NCBI GenBank assembly: GCA_963739985.1 | Contig: CAVUCE010000007.1 | Location: 248,001-312,000 of the forward strand | From: CAVUCE01 sp963739985 | GTDB taxonomy: Bacteria > Bacteroidota > Ignavibacteria > Ignavibacteriales > Ignavibacteriaceae | DNA length: 64,000 nucleotides | Reading direction: 5' to 3' | Shown: positions 1-8,744 of the stretch, piece by piece | Layout: every line of letters begins with the position of its first letter | Position numbering within the stretch: position 1 is the first letter of the stretch | Notes under the pieces: generated by a model | What the model saw: only the letters and a program-made list of their open reading frames with translations | Databases searched by the model: none | What the model was told of the DNA's origin: nothing | Translations under genes and position numbers: made by a program

Positions 1-2034
1 AAAAAACTTGGTATATCTAATGATCATGAATATAGCTCACTTAAAGCGATGCTATATCAACTTTCTCAAGAAGGATTTCTCCTTAAATCCAATAAGAAAT
101 ATCGACTAAATGCGATACCTCAATCAAATAGATTTACCGGAACTCTTCAAGTTACACCAGGAGGGTATGGATTTGTAATATTGAAAAACGAAAAAATGAA
201 AGACATTTTTGTCTCCGCCAGAAATCTTAACACCGCATTCAACAAAGATACTGTTGAAGTTGTGTTGTTTGCAAAACAAAAAGGTAAAAATCTTGAAGGA
301 CAAATTGTAAAAGTTGTTAAGAGAAATAAAAATGATATTGTGGGAACGCTTAATAAATCAAAATCGTTTTATTTTATAAAGCCTGATGATCCCGCAATTC
401 ATCGTGATGTTTATATTGACCGTGAAAATTTAGCCGGAGCAAAAGTTGGGGATAAAGTTATTGTAGGCGATTTTTATTGGGATACTTCAATGCTAAATCC
501 TGAAGGAAAAGTTATTGAAGTTATAGGTAAAGCAGGTTCCAAGGTTGCGGAAGTTGCATCTATTGCAAGACAATTTGGAATTGCTAATCAGTTTCCCGAT
601 AAAGTTTTAAATGAAGCATTAGAAATCCCGGTAACAGTATCTAAATCGGAATTAAAGAAACGTCTTGATTACCGCAATCATAATGTGTTTACAATTGATC
701 CGTACGACGCAAAAGATTTTGATGATGCGTTATCAATTGAAGAACTTGAAAATGGAAATTATTCGATAGGTATTCATATAGCCGATGTTTCCCATTATGT
801 TCTTGGCGGTTCAAATTTAGATAATGAAGCTCAGAATAGAGGGAACAGTGTTTATCTTGTCGGCACTGTAATTCCTATGTTGCCTGAAAAGCTTTCCAAT
901 AATATATGTTCGCTTGTTCCTGCCGAAGACAGATTAACTTATTCTGTAGTTGTAGAAATAACTAAACGTGGGCGTTTGGTCGATTATCAAATCAAAAAAA
1001 GTATAATAAACAGTAAACGCAGATTTAATTATGATGAAGTTCAAGAAATAATTGAAGGAAAAGACGGAGATTTTAAGGATGACATTTTAGCTCTTGATAA
1101 AATGGCAAAAACCCTCAGAAAAAAGAGAGTAAAAGAGGGAAGTATAGAATTTGAAACTCCTGAAATAAAATTTGAGTTAGATGAAAAAGGTAAGCCGATT
1201 GGTATAAATAAAAAAGAAATAAAAGCAAGCAATATGCTTGTTGAAGAGTTTATGCTTCTTGCAAATAAATTGGTGGCAAAACATATTGCCGCGCCAAAAT
1301 CGGGACCGGTTAAACCATTTGTTTATAGAGTTCATGATTTACCTGATAAAGAAAAAGTAATGGAGTTTGCCAAGTTTGTAAAATCATTGGGTTATTCATT
1401 CGATCCAAATGCCTCTACTAAAGTTAATCAATTTCAAGAGTTGATGATGCAGGTAAAAGGACATGAAGAAGAAACATTGATTAATGAATTAGCAATTCGT
1501 TCTATGGCAAAAGCAGTTTACTCTGTTAATAATATTGGGCATTACGGATTAGGATTTAAGTTTTATACTCATTTTACATCACCAATCCGTAGATATTCTG
1601 ATTTGATTGTGCATCGTTTACTGTATAATTACATCGAATTAAACTCTACATCAAAGTATTCACTAAATAGTTTAGAAGATATTTGTGAACATATTTCCAA
1701 CTGCGAAAGAAGTGCGGTTGACGCTGAAAGATTATCTGTAAAAATTAAACAAACCGAATATTTAAAGGATCATTTAGGCGAAGAATTTGAGGCCATAATT
1801 TCGGGACTTACGCATTTCGGAATTTTTGTTAAAATTAGTGATATACTTGCCGAAGGATTAATTCGACTCAGAGATTTGGAGGGAGATTTTTATGTTTACG
1901 ATGAAAAAAAATATTCGTTAATTGGAAAAAGTACAAAAAAGCAATTCCGTTTAGGCGATAAAGTCAATGTTAAACTTGTAAGAGTGGATCTTGATAAAAC
2001 AGAGCTTGATTTTATTATTATCGATCAATTTTAA
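1..2034 (+). CDS. rnr: Ribonuclease R, 5'-truncated by the window edge
   Basis: 3'-5' exoribonuclease of the RNase II/R (RNB) family, which degrades structured RNA in the cytoplasm. The reading frame is open without a stop from base 1 to the first ATG at 49, so the true start lies before the window; about 660 residues are visible against the usual 700-800. Counting from the ATG at 49, cold-shock-like RNA-binding domains occupy roughly residues 25-160. The RNB catalytic domain follows, with the acidic motif IDPYDAKDFDDAL near residue 217 carrying the Mg-binding aspartates. A C-terminal S1 domain starts around residue 575 (ISGLTHFGIFVKI). The S1 domain and the extended N-terminus favour RNase R over RNase II. 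The next gene begins 10 bases downstream. Confidence 0.93.
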   Translation, partial: KKLGISNDHEYSSLKAMLYQLSQEGFLLKSNKKYRLNAIPQSNRFTGTLQVTPGGYGFVILKNEKMKDIFVSARNLNTAFNKDTVEVVLFAKQKGKNLEGQIVKVVKRNKNDIVGTLNKSKSFYFIKPDDPAIHRDVYIDRENLAGAKVGDKVIVGDFYWDTSMLNPEGKVIEVIGKAGSKVAEVASIARQFGIANQFPDKVLNEALEIPVTVSKSELKKRLDYRNHNVFTIDPYDAKDFDDALSIEELENGNYSIGIHIADVSHYVLGGSNLDNEAQNRGNSVYLVGTVIPMLPEKLSNNICSLVPAEDRLTYSVVVEITKRGRLVDYQIKKSIINSKRRFNYDEVQEIIEGKDGDFKDDILALDKMAKTLRKKRVKEGSIEFETPEIKFELDEKGKPIGINKKEIKASNMLVEEFMLLANKLVAKHIAAPKSGPVKPFVYRVHDLPDKEKVMEFAKFVKSLGYSFDPNASTKVNQFQELMMQVKGHEEETLINELAIRSMAKAVYSVNNIGHYGLGFKFYTHFTSPIRRYSDLIVHRLLYNYIELNSTSKYSLNSLEDICEHISNCERSAVDAERLSVKIKQTEYLKDHLGEEFEAIISGLTHFGIFVKISDILAEGLIRLRDLEGDFYVYDEKKYSLIGKSTKKQFRLGDKVNVKLVRVDLDKTELDFIIIDQF

Positions 2035-2044
2035 GAGATTTTAA

Positions 2045-5000
2045 ATGATGAAAAGAGCATTATATTCTGTATTAGCAATTTTATTTGTTCAGCTTTCTGT
2101 TTTTGCTCAATTTGGAACAAATAAAGTACAATACAAAGATTTTAACTGGTATTATATTCAAACAGATCATTTTGATATTTATTTTTCCGACAAAGGATCT
2201 GAATTAGCTGAGTTTACTTCAAAGGCCGCGGAAAAAGCGCTTACCTCAATTGAAAAGAGTTTCAATTATAAAATTAATAATAGAATTACAATTATTGTTT
2301 ATAATTCTACAAACGACTTTCAGGAAACAAATATAACTGATCAATATCTTAGTGAAGGAATAGAAGGTTTTACCGAGATTTTTAAGAATCGTGTTGTTGT
2401 ACAGTTTATGGGCTCTTATAAAGAGTTTAGACATTTAATTCATCACGAACTAACACACGCAGTAATGAATGATTTTTTCTACGGCGGTTCACTTCAAAAT
2501 ATCATATCGAATAATATTTCTCTTAGTCTGCCTCAATGGTTTAACGAGGGAATGGCCGAGTATGAAGCTCTGGATTTTGATGTGAATACAGACATGTTTA
2601 TTCGTGATGCTGTAATTAATGAATATCTTCCCGACATACCAAGATTAAGCGGTTACATTGCTTATAGAGGCGGCGAAGCATTGTTTCATTATATTGCCGA
2701 TAAATACGGGAAGCAAAAAATCGGAGAAATTCTTAACAAAGTAAAAGGTACCGGGAATTTAGAATCCGGTATAAAAGCTTCGCTCGGATTATCCTTAAAG
2801 GAGTTAAATGAAAGATGGCAGAAGCATCTTAAGAAAATTTACTGGCCTGGAATTGCTTCCAGAAAAGATCCCGAGGATTTTGCAAAACGTTTAACTGATC
2901 CCGAAGAAGGAGATGGATTTTATAATACCAGTCCTGCTATTTCTCCGCAAGGCGATAAAATTGTTTTTATATCCAATCGTAATTATTACTTTGATGTTTT
3001 TATAATGAACGCGATTGACGGTAAAATTATCAAACGTTTGGTTAAAGGAAATAGGAGTGCCGATTTTGAACAATTAAATGTTGTTACTCCTGGTCTAACT
3101 TGGTCTCCTGACGGAACTAAAATTGCGCTTACCGCTAAAAGTGATGGTAATGATATCATCTATATAATTGATGTTTCATCCGAAGATAAAAAAACACTTC
3201 CGATAACTCTTGAGGGAATTAAAAGCGTGAGTTGGTCTCCTGATGGAAAATATATTGCTTTTATTGGACATACGGCGCGGCAATCTGATGTTTACTTATA
3301 TAATCTCGGTACTCAGAAATTAACAAATTTAACTAATGATGTCTTTACTGATAATGACCCAAGCTGGTCACCTGATAGTAAGTTAATTTATTTCTCTTCA
3401 GATCGGAGCAATTACCTAAGCGCTGCTGCTGTTCCCGATACCTTTAAGGTTTATAATTACGGCGATAAGAACTCCGATATTTATTCTCTAAATATTGAAA
3501 CGAATAAAATCGATCGTATTACGGATATACCAAATAGTGATCAAACATCTCCGGTCGTTGGTCCAAAAGGAAATGAATTATTGTTTGTTTCGGATGAAAA
3601 CGGAATTACAAATATTTATAAGAAGAAACTTTTTTTCTCTGCAAACGATACTATCGTTAGTTTAAATGATCTTAAACCTGTTCCAATTACAAACTCGTTA
3701 AATGGACTCGGACAATTATCACTTTCCGCTGACGGTAAGAAATTGGTCTTTTCAACATTGTTTAAAGGATCATATAATTTATTCTTGATGAGCAATCCTT
3801 TTGAAACAAAATTAGATACAAACAAACTTGTTCCGACTAAATTTATTGCCCAGATCCGAAAAGAGGGAAAAGAAGAAAAACCCAATAAAATTATTGTGCA
3901 AACTGATTCAACTTCAAACGAAGCTATTCCTACTTTAGCGGATCGTTATGATGCAACTAAATTATACGGAGATTCGGTAAGTATTGATTTGAATAATTAT
4001 GTTTTTGGTAATGATACTACTCAGAAAGCATACGATACAACAGGAAGTAGTAAATTTAATTTAACAAATAATCTTGATAAACACGGAGATTATAAAGTAA
4101 ACAGATATAAAATTACTTTTTCTCCGGATATTATTTATGCAAATGCAGGTTATAGTTCTTTGTACGGCTTACTTGGTACAACAGTTCTTTCTTTTAGCGA
4201 TGTCTTGGGAAATCACAGAATAATAGGACAAACTAGTTTACAGATTGATTTGAAAAATAGTGATTACGGATTAGCTTATTATTATTTGGGAAGCCGGTTA
4301 AACTATGGAATTGAAGGTTTCCATACTGCAAGATTTGTTTATTTATATAGAGGATTGATTACAAATCTATTTAGGTTCAGAAACTACGGGGCTGTTGCTT
4401 CGTTAAGTTATCCGCTTAATAAATTTTACAGAGTTGAAGGCGGTTTAAGTTGGTTAAATGTTTCCCAGGAGAATTTAGACAATCCTGGTGAGCCGATGCA
4501 AAAAGCAAATTATATTGTTCCTGCTCTGAGTTTTATTCATGATAATTCACTTTGGGGTTATGTTTCTCCTATTGACGGAACACGTTATCGATTTGATGTA
4601 TATGGAAGTCCGGGCTTAATTAACAAAAAATTAAGTTTCTATTCAGTGCTTGGTGATTATAGAACTTATCTTAGATTCTGGGATGATTATTCTTTTGCTA
4701 TTAGACTTTCGGGTGGTTATTCTGGCGGTACAAATCCACAGAGATTTTTTATCGGTGGAATTGAAAACTGGATAAACAGAAATTTTGCTACAAGTAATGT
4801 CCCGATAAATTCTGCTTCAGATTTTGCATTTTTAACTGCTGCATTACCTTTGCGTGGTTTCGATTATGCAGAACAAATAGGCACTAAATACGGATTATTA
4901 AATTTGGAGTTACATTTCCCATTAATAAAATATTTAGTTCCGGGACCACTACCAATTTTATTCAGCAATATTCAAGGTGTGGCTTTTCTTGATGCCGGAT

Positions 5001-5206
5001 CGGCTTGGAATGATACTAAAAAGCTTAAACTTTTTGGCCGTGATGCAACAAATGCTATTGTAACCGATAATTTGTTAATGGGTACCGGAGTCGGTGCAAG
5101 AATTTTCTTTTTATACTTCTTGGTAAGATTTGATGTTGCGTGGGCTTATAATGTAGATTCGTTTGCAAAACCGAAGTTTTATATTTCTTTAGGTGCTGAT
5201 TTCTAA
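2045..5206 (+). CDS. Gluzincin-type protease / WD40-like propeller / outer-membrane barrel fusion protein
   Basis: This 1053-residue protein begins with a signal peptide (cleavage near VFAQ, residue 22). An M1/MA-like zinc protease domain follows with HELTH at residues 134-138 and a downstream NEGMAEY (Glu about 168), the classic HExxH...E set. Residues about 290-600 carry at least six TolB/PD40-type beta-propeller repeats (SPDGTKI, SPDGKYI, SPDSKLI). A short low-complexity linker leads to a C-terminal part (about 690-1053) rich in alternating aromatic strands and ending in Phe, as in Omp85/surface-antigen barrels. I infer a surface or outer-membrane protein with a periplasmic or exposed protease and propeller. 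Its substrate is unknown. It may be co-transcribed with rnr, 10 bases upstream. Confidence 0.8.
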   Translation: MMKRALYSVLAILFVQLSVFAQFGTNKVQYKDFNWYYIQTDHFDIYFSDKGSELAEFTSKAAEKALTSIEKSFNYKINNRITIIVYNSTNDFQETNITDQYLSEGIEGFTEIFKNRVVVQFMGSYKEFRHLIHHELTHAVMNDFFYGGSLQNIISNNISLSLPQWFNEGMAEYEALDFDVNTDMFIRDAVINEYLPDIPRLSGYIAYRGGEALFHYIADKYGKQKIGEILNKVKGTGNLESGIKASLGLSLKELNERWQKHLKKIYWPGIASRKDPEDFAKRLTDPEEGDGFYNTSPAISPQGDKIVFISNRNYYFDVFIMNAIDGKIIKRLVKGNRSADFEQLNVVTPGLTWSPDGTKIALTAKSDGNDIIYIIDVSSEDKKTLPITLEGIKSVSWSPDGKYIAFIGHTARQSDVYLYNLGTQKLTNLTNDVFTDNDPSWSPDSKLIYFSSDRSNYLSAAAVPDTFKVYNYGDKNSDIYSLNIETNKIDRITDIPNSDQTSPVVGPKGNELLFVSDENGITNIYKKKLFFSANDTIVSLNDLKPVPITNSLNGLGQLSLSADGKKLVFSTLFKGSYNLFLMSNPFETKLDTNKLVPTKFIAQIRKEGKEEKPNKIIVQTDSTSNEAIPTLADRYDATKLYGDSVSIDLNNYVFGNDTTQKAYDTTGSSKFNLTNNLDKHGDYKVNRYKITFSPDIIYANAGYSSLYGLLGTTVLSFSDVLGNHRIIGQTSLQIDLKNSDYGLAYYYLGSRLNYGIEGFHTARFVYLYRGLITNLFRFRNYGAVASLSYPLNKFYRVEGGLSWLNVSQENLDNPGEPMQKANYIVPALSFIHDNSLWGYVSPIDGTRYRFDVYGSPGLINKKLSFYSVLGDYRTYLRFWDDYSFAIRLSGGYSGGTNPQRFFIGGIENWINRNFATSNVPINSASDFAFLTAALPLRGFDYAEQIGTKYGLLNLELHFPLIKYLVPGPLPILFSNIQGVAFLDAGSAWNDTKKLKLFGRDATNAIVTDNLLMGTGVGARIFFLYFLVRFDVAWAYNVDSFAKPKFYISLGADF

Positions 5207-5224
5207 AACTGTTCCAAAATTTCC

Positions 5225-5269
5225 CCCGCTCTCTTACTTATTCATTAGAAAGGCGAGCGGGATTTTTTT
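5225..5269 (+). terminator. Rho-independent terminator after the protease/barrel gene
   Basis: The arms CCCGCTC (5225-5231) and GAGCGGG (5255-5261) pair perfectly and are followed by A then seven T. The T tract runs into the stop codon of the convergent FmdB-family gene. Confidence 0.8.
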
Positions 5270-5501
5270 AACTTTTTGTTTTCTTTGATTCGGCTTTAGA
5301 AGAACTACCCGGTTTTGAGGCGTTCTTGTAATCGGTTTGATAAAATCCGGTTCCCTTAAATATTGGACCTGCACCTGTTCCGATTAATCTTTTAACTTTA
5401 CCCTTACATTTTGGGCATTCTTGTATTGGATCGGCACTCATAGTTTGGAATAGTTCAAACTTATAGCCACATTCATTACATTTATAATCATACGTAGGCA
5501 T
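5268..5501 (-). CDS. FmdB-family zinc-ribbon protein
   Basis: Small 77-residue protein that opens with MPTYDYKCNECGYKFE, the hallmark of the FmdB/CxxC regulatory family. It has two CxxC knuckles (CNEC, CPKC) forming one zinc ribbon in residues 8-38. A conserved GTGFYQTDY segment and a basic, Ser/Lys-rich tail follow. The molecular role of the family is poorly defined; transcriptional regulation has been proposed from the methylotroph FmdB. It stands alone, convergent with the upstream barrel gene. The ATG is preceded by AAGGAGT, which fixes the start. Confidence 0.88.
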   Translation of the reverse strand: MPTYDYKCNECGYKFELFQTMSADPIQECPKCKGKVKRLIGTGAGPIFKGTGFYQTDYKNASKPGSSSKAESKKTKS

Positions 5502-5640
5502 TCTGCAACTCCTTAAAAATTAGCTAATAAACTTAATGAAAAATTGGAAAAAATTCTATAAATTAAAATACTTGTTTTTAAATGCACATTATGCATTTTA
5601 GTTGTAGCTTATTTAATTATTTAACTGATAGAAATCAAAC

Positions 5641-6300
5641 TTGAAAAAAATTCTACTCTCTATAATCTTATTGTTATCCTTTAACGGATGCTTAAACTAT
5701 ATTCAAGATGTCCAATTGTATGCTGACGGCTCCGGCTCAATGAGAATATTGTATTGGATGAAATTGCCGGATAATGAAAATATTAAAGCTTTAGACCGAG
5801 TTGGCATTTTTAATGCCGATTCGATTCGCAGTGAATTTTCATCAGCGTTTGTTAATATTAAAAATATAAAAGTTTATACTGATACGACCGATAGTACAAC
5901 ACACGCAGAAATTAACTTAACTTTCTCGCATATTGATTCCTTAAATCAAACTCACGCTTTTTCCAATTCTGAATTTTCGTTGCAAGACGGCGCTTCCAAC
6001 CAAAAAGTATTCACCCAATTTATTCCTCCTATTGCAACCGGATTTGGTTTTGACGGAAGTGATTTCCATGTAACGTATAAATATACTTTTGGCGGCGAAG
6101 TTATAACAGATAATGCAACGGCAAAAGAAGGCAGAACTTTAGTCTGGGATTATACTCTTTCTCAAATCGGTAGCGGTAAAACAATTTCCGTAACATTCCG
6201 GCCTTTCAAATTAAAAGAAACACCATACTGGATTTTTCTGCTTTCGGGATTAGTTTTGGTTATTGTATTAATATTTTTACTTAAGAAGAAGAAAAATTAG
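5641..6300 (+). CDS. Predicted lipoprotein with a C-terminal transmembrane segment
   Basis: 219 residues starting at a TTG codon. A signal sequence ends in a lipobox-like LSFNGCLN with Cys at about 17, so lipidation is likely. The body is rich in beta-strand and Ser/Thr and has no motif I recognise. The C-terminus is a single hydrophobic helix (about 194-214) followed by KKKKN, a stop-transfer anchor. Lipid attachment combined with a C-terminal membrane helix resembles DUF-type proteins found in Ignavibacteria. The function is unknown. No strong Shine-Dalgarno sequence precedes the TTG, but the signal peptide starts immediately, which supports it. Confidence 0.65.
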   Translation: MKKILLSIILLLSFNGCLNYIQDVQLYADGSGSMRILYWMKLPDNENIKALDRVGIFNADSIRSEFSSAFVNIKNIKVYTDTTDSTTHAEINLTFSHIDSLNQTHAFSNSEFSLQDGASNQKVFTQFIPPIATGFGFDGSDFHVTYKYTFGGEVITDNATAKEGRTLVWDYTLSQIGSGKTISVTFRPFKLKETPYWIFLLSGLVLVIVLIFLLKKKKN

Positions 6301-6452
6301 AGCTTAAATTATTATAATATAAATATATAAGTAGAACTTAATTAAATCTAAATTTACTTTATCATAGAAAACAAATTTTAAGCGTGGAAAAATCGAAGTA
6401 GTCACAAAGTTTAATAATAATAAAAGTTCTATGTTTGACTGCTATATCTTTA

Positions 6453-6481
6453 TTGACTTCACTTAAGGATTTATTTATATT
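6453..6481 (+). promoter_or_regulatory. Sigma-70-like promoter of prs
   Basis: TTGACT (6453-6458) and TATATT (6476-6481) are separated by exactly 17 bases. The likely transcription start lies about 35 bases before the ATG at 6524. Confidence 0.65.
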
Positions 6482-6523
6482 ACTTGTCTATATTTTTAAA
6501 GCAATTTGAATTCAAATATAACG

Positions 6524-7471
6524 ATGGCAACAAGTGAGATAAAAATTTTTTCAGGCGGCTCGAATTCACCTCTAGCCGAAAAAATTGCTCAAAAACTTGG
6601 CAAGCCATTAGGTAGTGTTGAGTTAAAAAGATTTAGCGACGGTGAGATTTGGGTAAAATACGGAGAAAACATCAGGGGTGCTGAAGTTTTCATCGTTCAA
6701 TCTACAAATCCTCCGGCAGAAAATTTGATGGAATTACTGATTATGGTAGATGCTGCAAAGAGAGCTTCTGCTAAAAGAATAACAGCAGTAATTCCATATT
6801 TTGGTTATTCAAGGCAGGATAGAAAAGATCAGCCTAGGGTTTCCATAACAGCTAAACTGATTGCTAATTTAATGACAGTTGCTGGTGCTGATCGTGTAAT
6901 GACAATGGATTTACATGCAGCACAAATTCAAGGATTTTTTGATATTCCTTTTGATCATCTCTACGGCTCCACAATTTTTAGTGGATTATTCCAGGATGTA
7001 AAAGATAATTTAGTTGTAGTTTCTCCGGATGTTGGAGGAATTAAAATGGCAAGGTCTTATGCTAAACGGCTTCATGCGGACTTAGTTGTGATTGATAAAA
7101 GAAGGCCAAAACAAAATCTTGCTGAGGTTGTTCATATTATAGGAAGCGTTGAAGACAAAGACGTTCTTTTGGTTGATGATTTAATTGATACAGCTGGCAC
7201 ATTTGTCGGCGCTATTGATGCTTTGAAGAAGAAGGGTGCACAAAATATTTACGGCGCAATAACACATCCTCTTCTTTCGGGTCCGGCAATAGAACGTATT
7301 CAAAATTCACAACTTACAAAGCTTTTTGTTTCCGATACAATTCCGCTGAGTAACGAAGCAGCTACTGATAAAATTTCGGTCATCACAGCTTCAGAAATTT
7401 TTGCGGAAGCTATCCGCAGAACTTATAAAAACGAATCAATTAGTTCATTATTTGACACAGATAAAGGGTAA
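6524..7471 (+). CDS. prs: Ribose-phosphate pyrophosphokinase (PRPP synthetase)
   Basis: Makes PRPP from ribose 5-phosphate and ATP for purine, pyrimidine, His and Trp synthesis. Class I signatures are present: FSDGEIWVKYGENIRG near the N-terminus, the ATP-binding RQDRKDQPRVSITAK, the MDLHAAQIQGFFDIPFDHL segment, and the PRPP loop DDLIDTAGT. A TTG at 6506 would add six residues (MNSNIT). I prefer the ATG at 6524 because the family starts close to the first strand (EIKIFSGG) and no ribosome site favours the TTG. It heads the prs-rplY-pth-hppA run, with 20 bases to rplY. Confidence 0.96.
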   Translation: MATSEIKIFSGGSNSPLAEKIAQKLGKPLGSVELKRFSDGEIWVKYGENIRGAEVFIVQSTNPPAENLMELLIMVDAAKRASAKRITAVIPYFGYSRQDRKDQPRVSITAKLIANLMTVAGADRVMTMDLHAAQIQGFFDIPFDHLYGSTIFSGLFQDVKDNLVVVSPDVGGIKMARSYAKRLHADLVVIDKRRPKQNLAEVVHIIGSVEDKDVLLVDDLIDTAGTFVGAIDALKKKGAQNIYGAITHPLLSGPAIERIQNSQLTKLFVSDTIPLSNEAATDKISVITASEIFAEAIRRTYKNESISSLFDTDKG

Positions 7472-7491
7472 TATTAGTATTTGGAGAAATT

Positions 7492-8127
7492 ATGGAGAAA
7501 GTAGTTTTAACAGCTAAAAAGAGAGCCGCAAATAGTAAATCGTTAAGAAACAGTCTACGTAATGAAGGACGAGTTTTAGGCGTATTTTATTCTAAGCATG
7601 ATGAGGCGGTTGCAATTGACGTTACTGAAAAATCTCTAAAGCCCCTTGTATATACTGCCGAAACCCATTTGGTAGGTTTACAAATAGAGGGTGATAAAGA
7701 ACATGAATGCATATTGAAAGATGTGCAATTTGATCCTATTACAGATAAAGTTATTCATTTTGACTTACTTGGTCTTACCACCGGTGAAACATTCCAATTG
7801 GAAGTTCCGCTTCAGTTTATCGGAAGCCCTGTGGGAGTTAAAGAAGGTGGAGTTCTTCAAGAATTTTTACACAAGCTAGATATTGAATGCTTGCCTAAAG
7901 ATATACCACAACATATAGAAGTTAAAATTCAAGATCTTAGAGTAGGCGATGCTATTCACGTGAGTGATTTAGCTGCAGAAGGAATTACAATCCTAAATCC
8001 TGAAGACGCTGTTGTTGTTGCTGTAACTCATCCTAAGGTTGAGAAAACCGAAGAGGAAGCCGGTGAAGAAGAAGAAACCGAACCGGAAGTTATAGCTAAA
8101 GGTAAAGCTGAAGACGAAGAAGAATAA
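7492..8127 (+). CDS. rplY: 50S ribosomal protein L25, long CTC/TL5 form
   Basis: Binds 5S rRNA in the large subunit. At 211 residues this is the two-domain CTC/TL5 type, not the short E. coli form. The N-terminal 5S-binding domain (residues 1-95) contains NSLRNEGRVLGVFYSK and ECILKDVQFDPITDKVIHFD. The C-terminal beta domain runs about 100-185. A Glu-rich acidic tail (EEEAGEEEETEPEV) closes the protein. GGAGAAATT ahead of the ATG acts as ribosome-binding site. Pairing with pth directly downstream is a common bacterial arrangement. Confidence 0.95.
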   Translation: MEKVVLTAKKRAANSKSLRNSLRNEGRVLGVFYSKHDEAVAIDVTEKSLKPLVYTAETHLVGLQIEGDKEHECILKDVQFDPITDKVIHFDLLGLTTGETFQLEVPLQFIGSPVGVKEGGVLQEFLHKLDIECLPKDIPQHIEVKIQDLRVGDAIHVSDLAAEGITILNPEDAVVVAVTHPKVEKTEEEAGEEEETEPEVIAKGKAEDEEE

Positions 8128-8135
8128 ACAAAACA

Positions 8136-8735
8136 GTGCGTGTTTTATTAGGAATTGGTAACCAGGGAAATCGGTATCAATATAATAGGCATAATGTTGG
8201 GTTCATGTTTTTAGATTATTTTGCAAATAAAAATTCGTTGTCATTCACGCCATCTAAAGGCGAATATTATTTTGCAAAGGGAAATATCGAAGGAAATGAG
8301 TTTATCCTTGTAAAGCCTACCACATATGTAAATAACAGCGGTTTGGCCGCATTAGATTTAGTGGATAGTTATGATGTTGATGTTTTGGATGTTTTGGTAA
8401 TTTATGATGATGTAAATTTGGATGTTGCAAAATTTAGAGTAAGAGCTTCGGGAGGAGATGGCGGCCATAATGGAGTTAGTTCTATAATTTATCATTTAGC
8501 CACAAATGAATTTCCAAGGATCCGTATCGGAATCGGTAATGATTTTGAGAATGGTGATATGGCAAATTATGTTTTATCAGACTTTAACAACAAAGAATTC
8601 GAAGAATTAGAGAATGCATTCCACAAGGGGACAGTCCTTCTTGAAGATTTCATTAAGGGCGGAATTAAGCGGATGCTGGATACTAACAGCAAACTTTTTA
8701 ATTCAAAATCAGATAACCAATCAAAGGGAAATTAG
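8136..8735 (+). CDS. pth: Peptidyl-tRNA hydrolase
   Basis: Recycles peptidyl-tRNA released from stalled ribosomes. The family motifs are in place: GIGNQGNRYQYNRHNVGFMFLD with the catalytic His20-type residue (NRHNVG), KPTTYVNNSG, VIYDDVNLD, and GGDGGHNGVSSI. At 199 residues the length is normal. The start is GTG at 8136, 8 bases after the rplY stop, so it is probably coupled to that gene. The usual Met or Val is followed directly by the first strand (RVLLGIGN), which leaves no room for a later start. Confidence 0.95.
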   Translation: MRVLLGIGNQGNRYQYNRHNVGFMFLDYFANKNSLSFTPSKGEYYFAKGNIEGNEFILVKPTTYVNNSGLAALDLVDSYDVDVLDVLVIYDDVNLDVAKFRVRASGGDGGHNGVSSIIYHLATNEFPRIRIGIGNDFENGDMANYVLSDFNNKEFEELENAFHKGTVLLEDFIKGGIKRMLDTNSKLFNSKSDNQSKGN

Positions 8736-8744
8736 GAGTAATAT

